64,000 bases of DNA from Tethya wilhelma. Lineage: Eukaryota; Porifera; Demospongiae; Tethyida; Tethyidae. Location: assembly GCA_964030475.1 (NCBI GenBank), contig CAXIPT010000003.1, forward strand, positions 5,858,962-5,922,961, read 5' to 3'. This document shows positions 61,863-64,000 of the stretch, piece after piece. Below the pieces are notes generated by a model. The model was not told where the DNA came from. It saw only the letters and a list, made by a program, of their open reading frames with translations, and ran no database searches. Made by a program: the position numbers and the translations under genes. How positions within the stretch are numbered: the first letter of the stretch is position 1; every line of letters starts with the position of its first letter.

Positions 61863-64000
61863 AAGTGATGAGTCTGTGGGTATACAATGCATGCATACAG
61901 CTGCAGGTGCATACTAGCTTTGCTGGAGCCATAGATATAATATACTCCACGTACACCTATGTATCAAAAGGAACTACTATCTTTTAAGATAAAAAGGAAG
62001 AATAGGATGTTTCCTTCTTTAGTGGCTGCTGTTTGATTTTTGTTTTGTTTTGATTGCTATTAAAAGCACACTAGTCGAAATAGCCCAGCTGATAATACTA
62101 TTAGCTAGAAGATGAAGCTGATTGTAGTGATAGCCTAACACCCCCTCCAAGCTATAGGTTACTTTTGATCTCACTGTTGAGAATGTGCTTGGTACTTGCA
62201 TTACAACTGTGTATCGTCATGAGCCTTAGAGAACAGGTACATACACACACACACANCATGTTCGTACACATGTTGACCTACTGCTGTGGAAAGGACCACA
62301 ATTACAACACAGAGATGTCTAGAAACAGGCAAAATGTGTTTATCATGTCATAATGAATTTTCCTCTCTCTTGGTTAGTAACTCTAATTCAATGTTGACCC
62401 GTGCGTGGTTGAAAGTTTCCAGTGATGTGGAGGGAGGAACAAAAATCAGTTCTTGTTAAAATGAATTAAGTAGATCAGGGGCTGGCTCCTTCACTTGTGG
62501 CAGTGGGGTGTTACGCCACAAAACCCGTTTGCCGAAGATCTAAACAAACTATGTGTTTGATCAATTATCGAAAGAAGGAAAAAATTGTATTCCTTTTTCA
62601 CGTATGCTATTTGTTACCATGTGTATTGATTTTGTAAACCATACTATTAGACTGTTTGCCGCGAATTCAGTTTCTTTATTGGCTGAAATACTATCGCCAT
62701 GCAAACATTGCATTCCTTGATTTTTTTATGATTGGAGGTCCAGAAATCTGGCTGTGGCAATAATTATACCGTGCCCGGTGGATTCACTTGACCCCTGTGA
62801 CTTTTCGCAGGTGATTCATTAAATGGTAGGGATACAATTAGTGCTCTCTTTGATTGTGTTTCCTTGCGTACATGCTACGTATTCCACAGAGACCAAACAA
62901 CGTGCATAGTTGGAGGATAATTGTTTTGTAACCTGATCGACATTGGTGGCTATAGAGTCTAATCTTACCATCGCATTGCGTCCATGCATGTGCCAGTATT
63001 GGCACATTTGCATGGAATTCCCTTTAACAGACATTGAAAGATGAATAGGCAAATAACATTGTTAAAGGGCGCCACTTGAAACCATTTATGACCGATCTGT
63101 GCAACAACTCCCCCATGCACGTGAATTTGAATTCCATGTACTGTGCCATGGAAATGAATGCATCAATTTACGACCTTCTGGTTTTGAGTTTATTGTTTAT
63201 TTTCGTACCTGTAAAGAATCACAATTTGAAGTGTGTGACCTTTCGACTCGCTAGCAATTTGTGTATTGAATTCTGTGTACTATATTGGATATCACTTGAA
63301 AGGAGAGCAATACACACAATGATGCTGAAAGGTAACATTTAAATGAATTTTATTTTCAAGAGTGCATGTGTTCAGAGTTCAGAGATTCCAGGGGGGTCCA
63401 TTAAGTCGTGGAGGCAGTCAGTGAGGTAACCACCATGCACCGGTGCATGCATGTATGTAGAGGTTCCATGACTGATGGGTCTATACCACACATGTATGCA
63501 TGAGTGAGTCCACAAAAATGCTGTGGTGTGTGGGTTAACCTATTTGTACATACAAAATAATGAGATGTTTGTATAAACAAGGTGTGACGTCAGTAGGCTG
63601 ACTGGTTGGCCCTGCTGCATGGGACTCTGTGTGTGTGTGTGTGTGTGTGTGTGAGTGTGTATGTGTGTGCAAGTGATGAGTCTGTGGGTATACAGTGCAT
63701 GCATACAGCTGCAGGTGCACACTAGCTTTGCTGGAGCCATAGATATATTATACTCCACGTACACCTATGTATCAAAAGGAACTACTATCTTTTAAGATAA
63801 AAAGGAAGAATAGGATGTTTCCTTCTTTAGTGGCTGCTGTTTGATTTTTGTTTTGTTTTGATTGTTATTAAAAGCACACTAGTCGAAATAGCCCAGCGGA
63901 CAATACTATTAGCTAGAAGATGAAGCTGATTGTAGTGATAGCCTAACACCCCCTCCAAGCTATAGTTTACTTTTGATCTCACTGTTGAGAATGTGCTTGG
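60466..64000. repeat. 1.74-kb duplication at an N join with SNP-level differences
   Basis: 60466-62209 recurs at 62257-64000 (offset about 1791-1808, changing through small indels). The second copy starts right after the N at 62256 and runs to the window end. Unlike the other duplications it carries scattered substitutions, a poly(T) difference and different TG-repeat lengths, as two alleles would. A frame at 61282-61551 (MKPFRTDLCNN start) and its partner at 63076-63342 differ at several codons. I recognise no protein in it. Confidence 0.93.
61830..61862. repeat. (TG)n microsatellite, allele-length variable
   Basis: In the second copy at about 63628-63668 the run is longer and interrupted by GA and TATG, which supports an allelic origin of the copies. 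Confidence 0.9.

Noticed and set aside
1..64000. CRISPR arrays, operons, rRNA genes
   Set aside because: The DNA is eukaryotic and intron-rich. The direct repeats present are microsatellites, minisatellites or assembly duplications, without spacer structure.

Overview
The window is intron-rich animal DNA. GT-AG introns run from about 46 bp to several kb, CA/TG microsatellites are very abundant, and CpG looks scarce beside TpG/CpA. The proteins are metazoan: a ZYG11-type LRR/armadillo ubiquitin-ligase receptor, Ig-domain membrane proteins and a receptor-type tyrosine phosphatase. Several other single-pass receptors match no common family I recognise. I infer an early-branching animal, most likely a sponge, but no marker in the window proves this. 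The sequence is a draft assembly: it holds single-N joins, four near-exact direct duplications and one Illumina Nextera adapter read-through.

Layout. 1.4-2.5 kb (-): four exons of an unrecognised protein, divergent from the next gene. 3.5-19.5 kb (+): a complete 17-segment ZYG11-family gene whose start region is duplicated (805 bp unit). 20.0-21.2 kb (-): a small single-pass membrane protein, head-to-head with the next gene. 21.4-29.8 kb (+): three receptor-like genes (called C, D and E here), each made of a signal-peptide exon, one ectodomain exon and one stalk/TM/tail exon joined by phase-1 introns. An assembly duplication with an adapter sits between C and D. 30.2-32.8 kb (+): an Ig-domain membrane protein with a non-LTR retrotransposon fragment in an intron. 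33.2 kb to at least 55.1 kb (+): a receptor-type protein tyrosine phosphatase with two Ig domains, a stalk, TM, long juxtamembrane region and the first part of the PTP domain up to the WPD loop. The catalytic Cys loop is not in the window. Its large introns hold foldback repeats, a TIR element and transposase-like exons. From 55.1 kb onward I see no supported gene, and 60.5-64.0 kb contains an allelic-type duplication.

So 20-55 kb is a cluster of six cell-surface single-pass proteins. Four carry tail tyrosines in YxxV or YxIP contexts and one is a tyrosine phosphatase. This suggests, by inference only, a linked phosphotyrosine recognition or adhesion locus.
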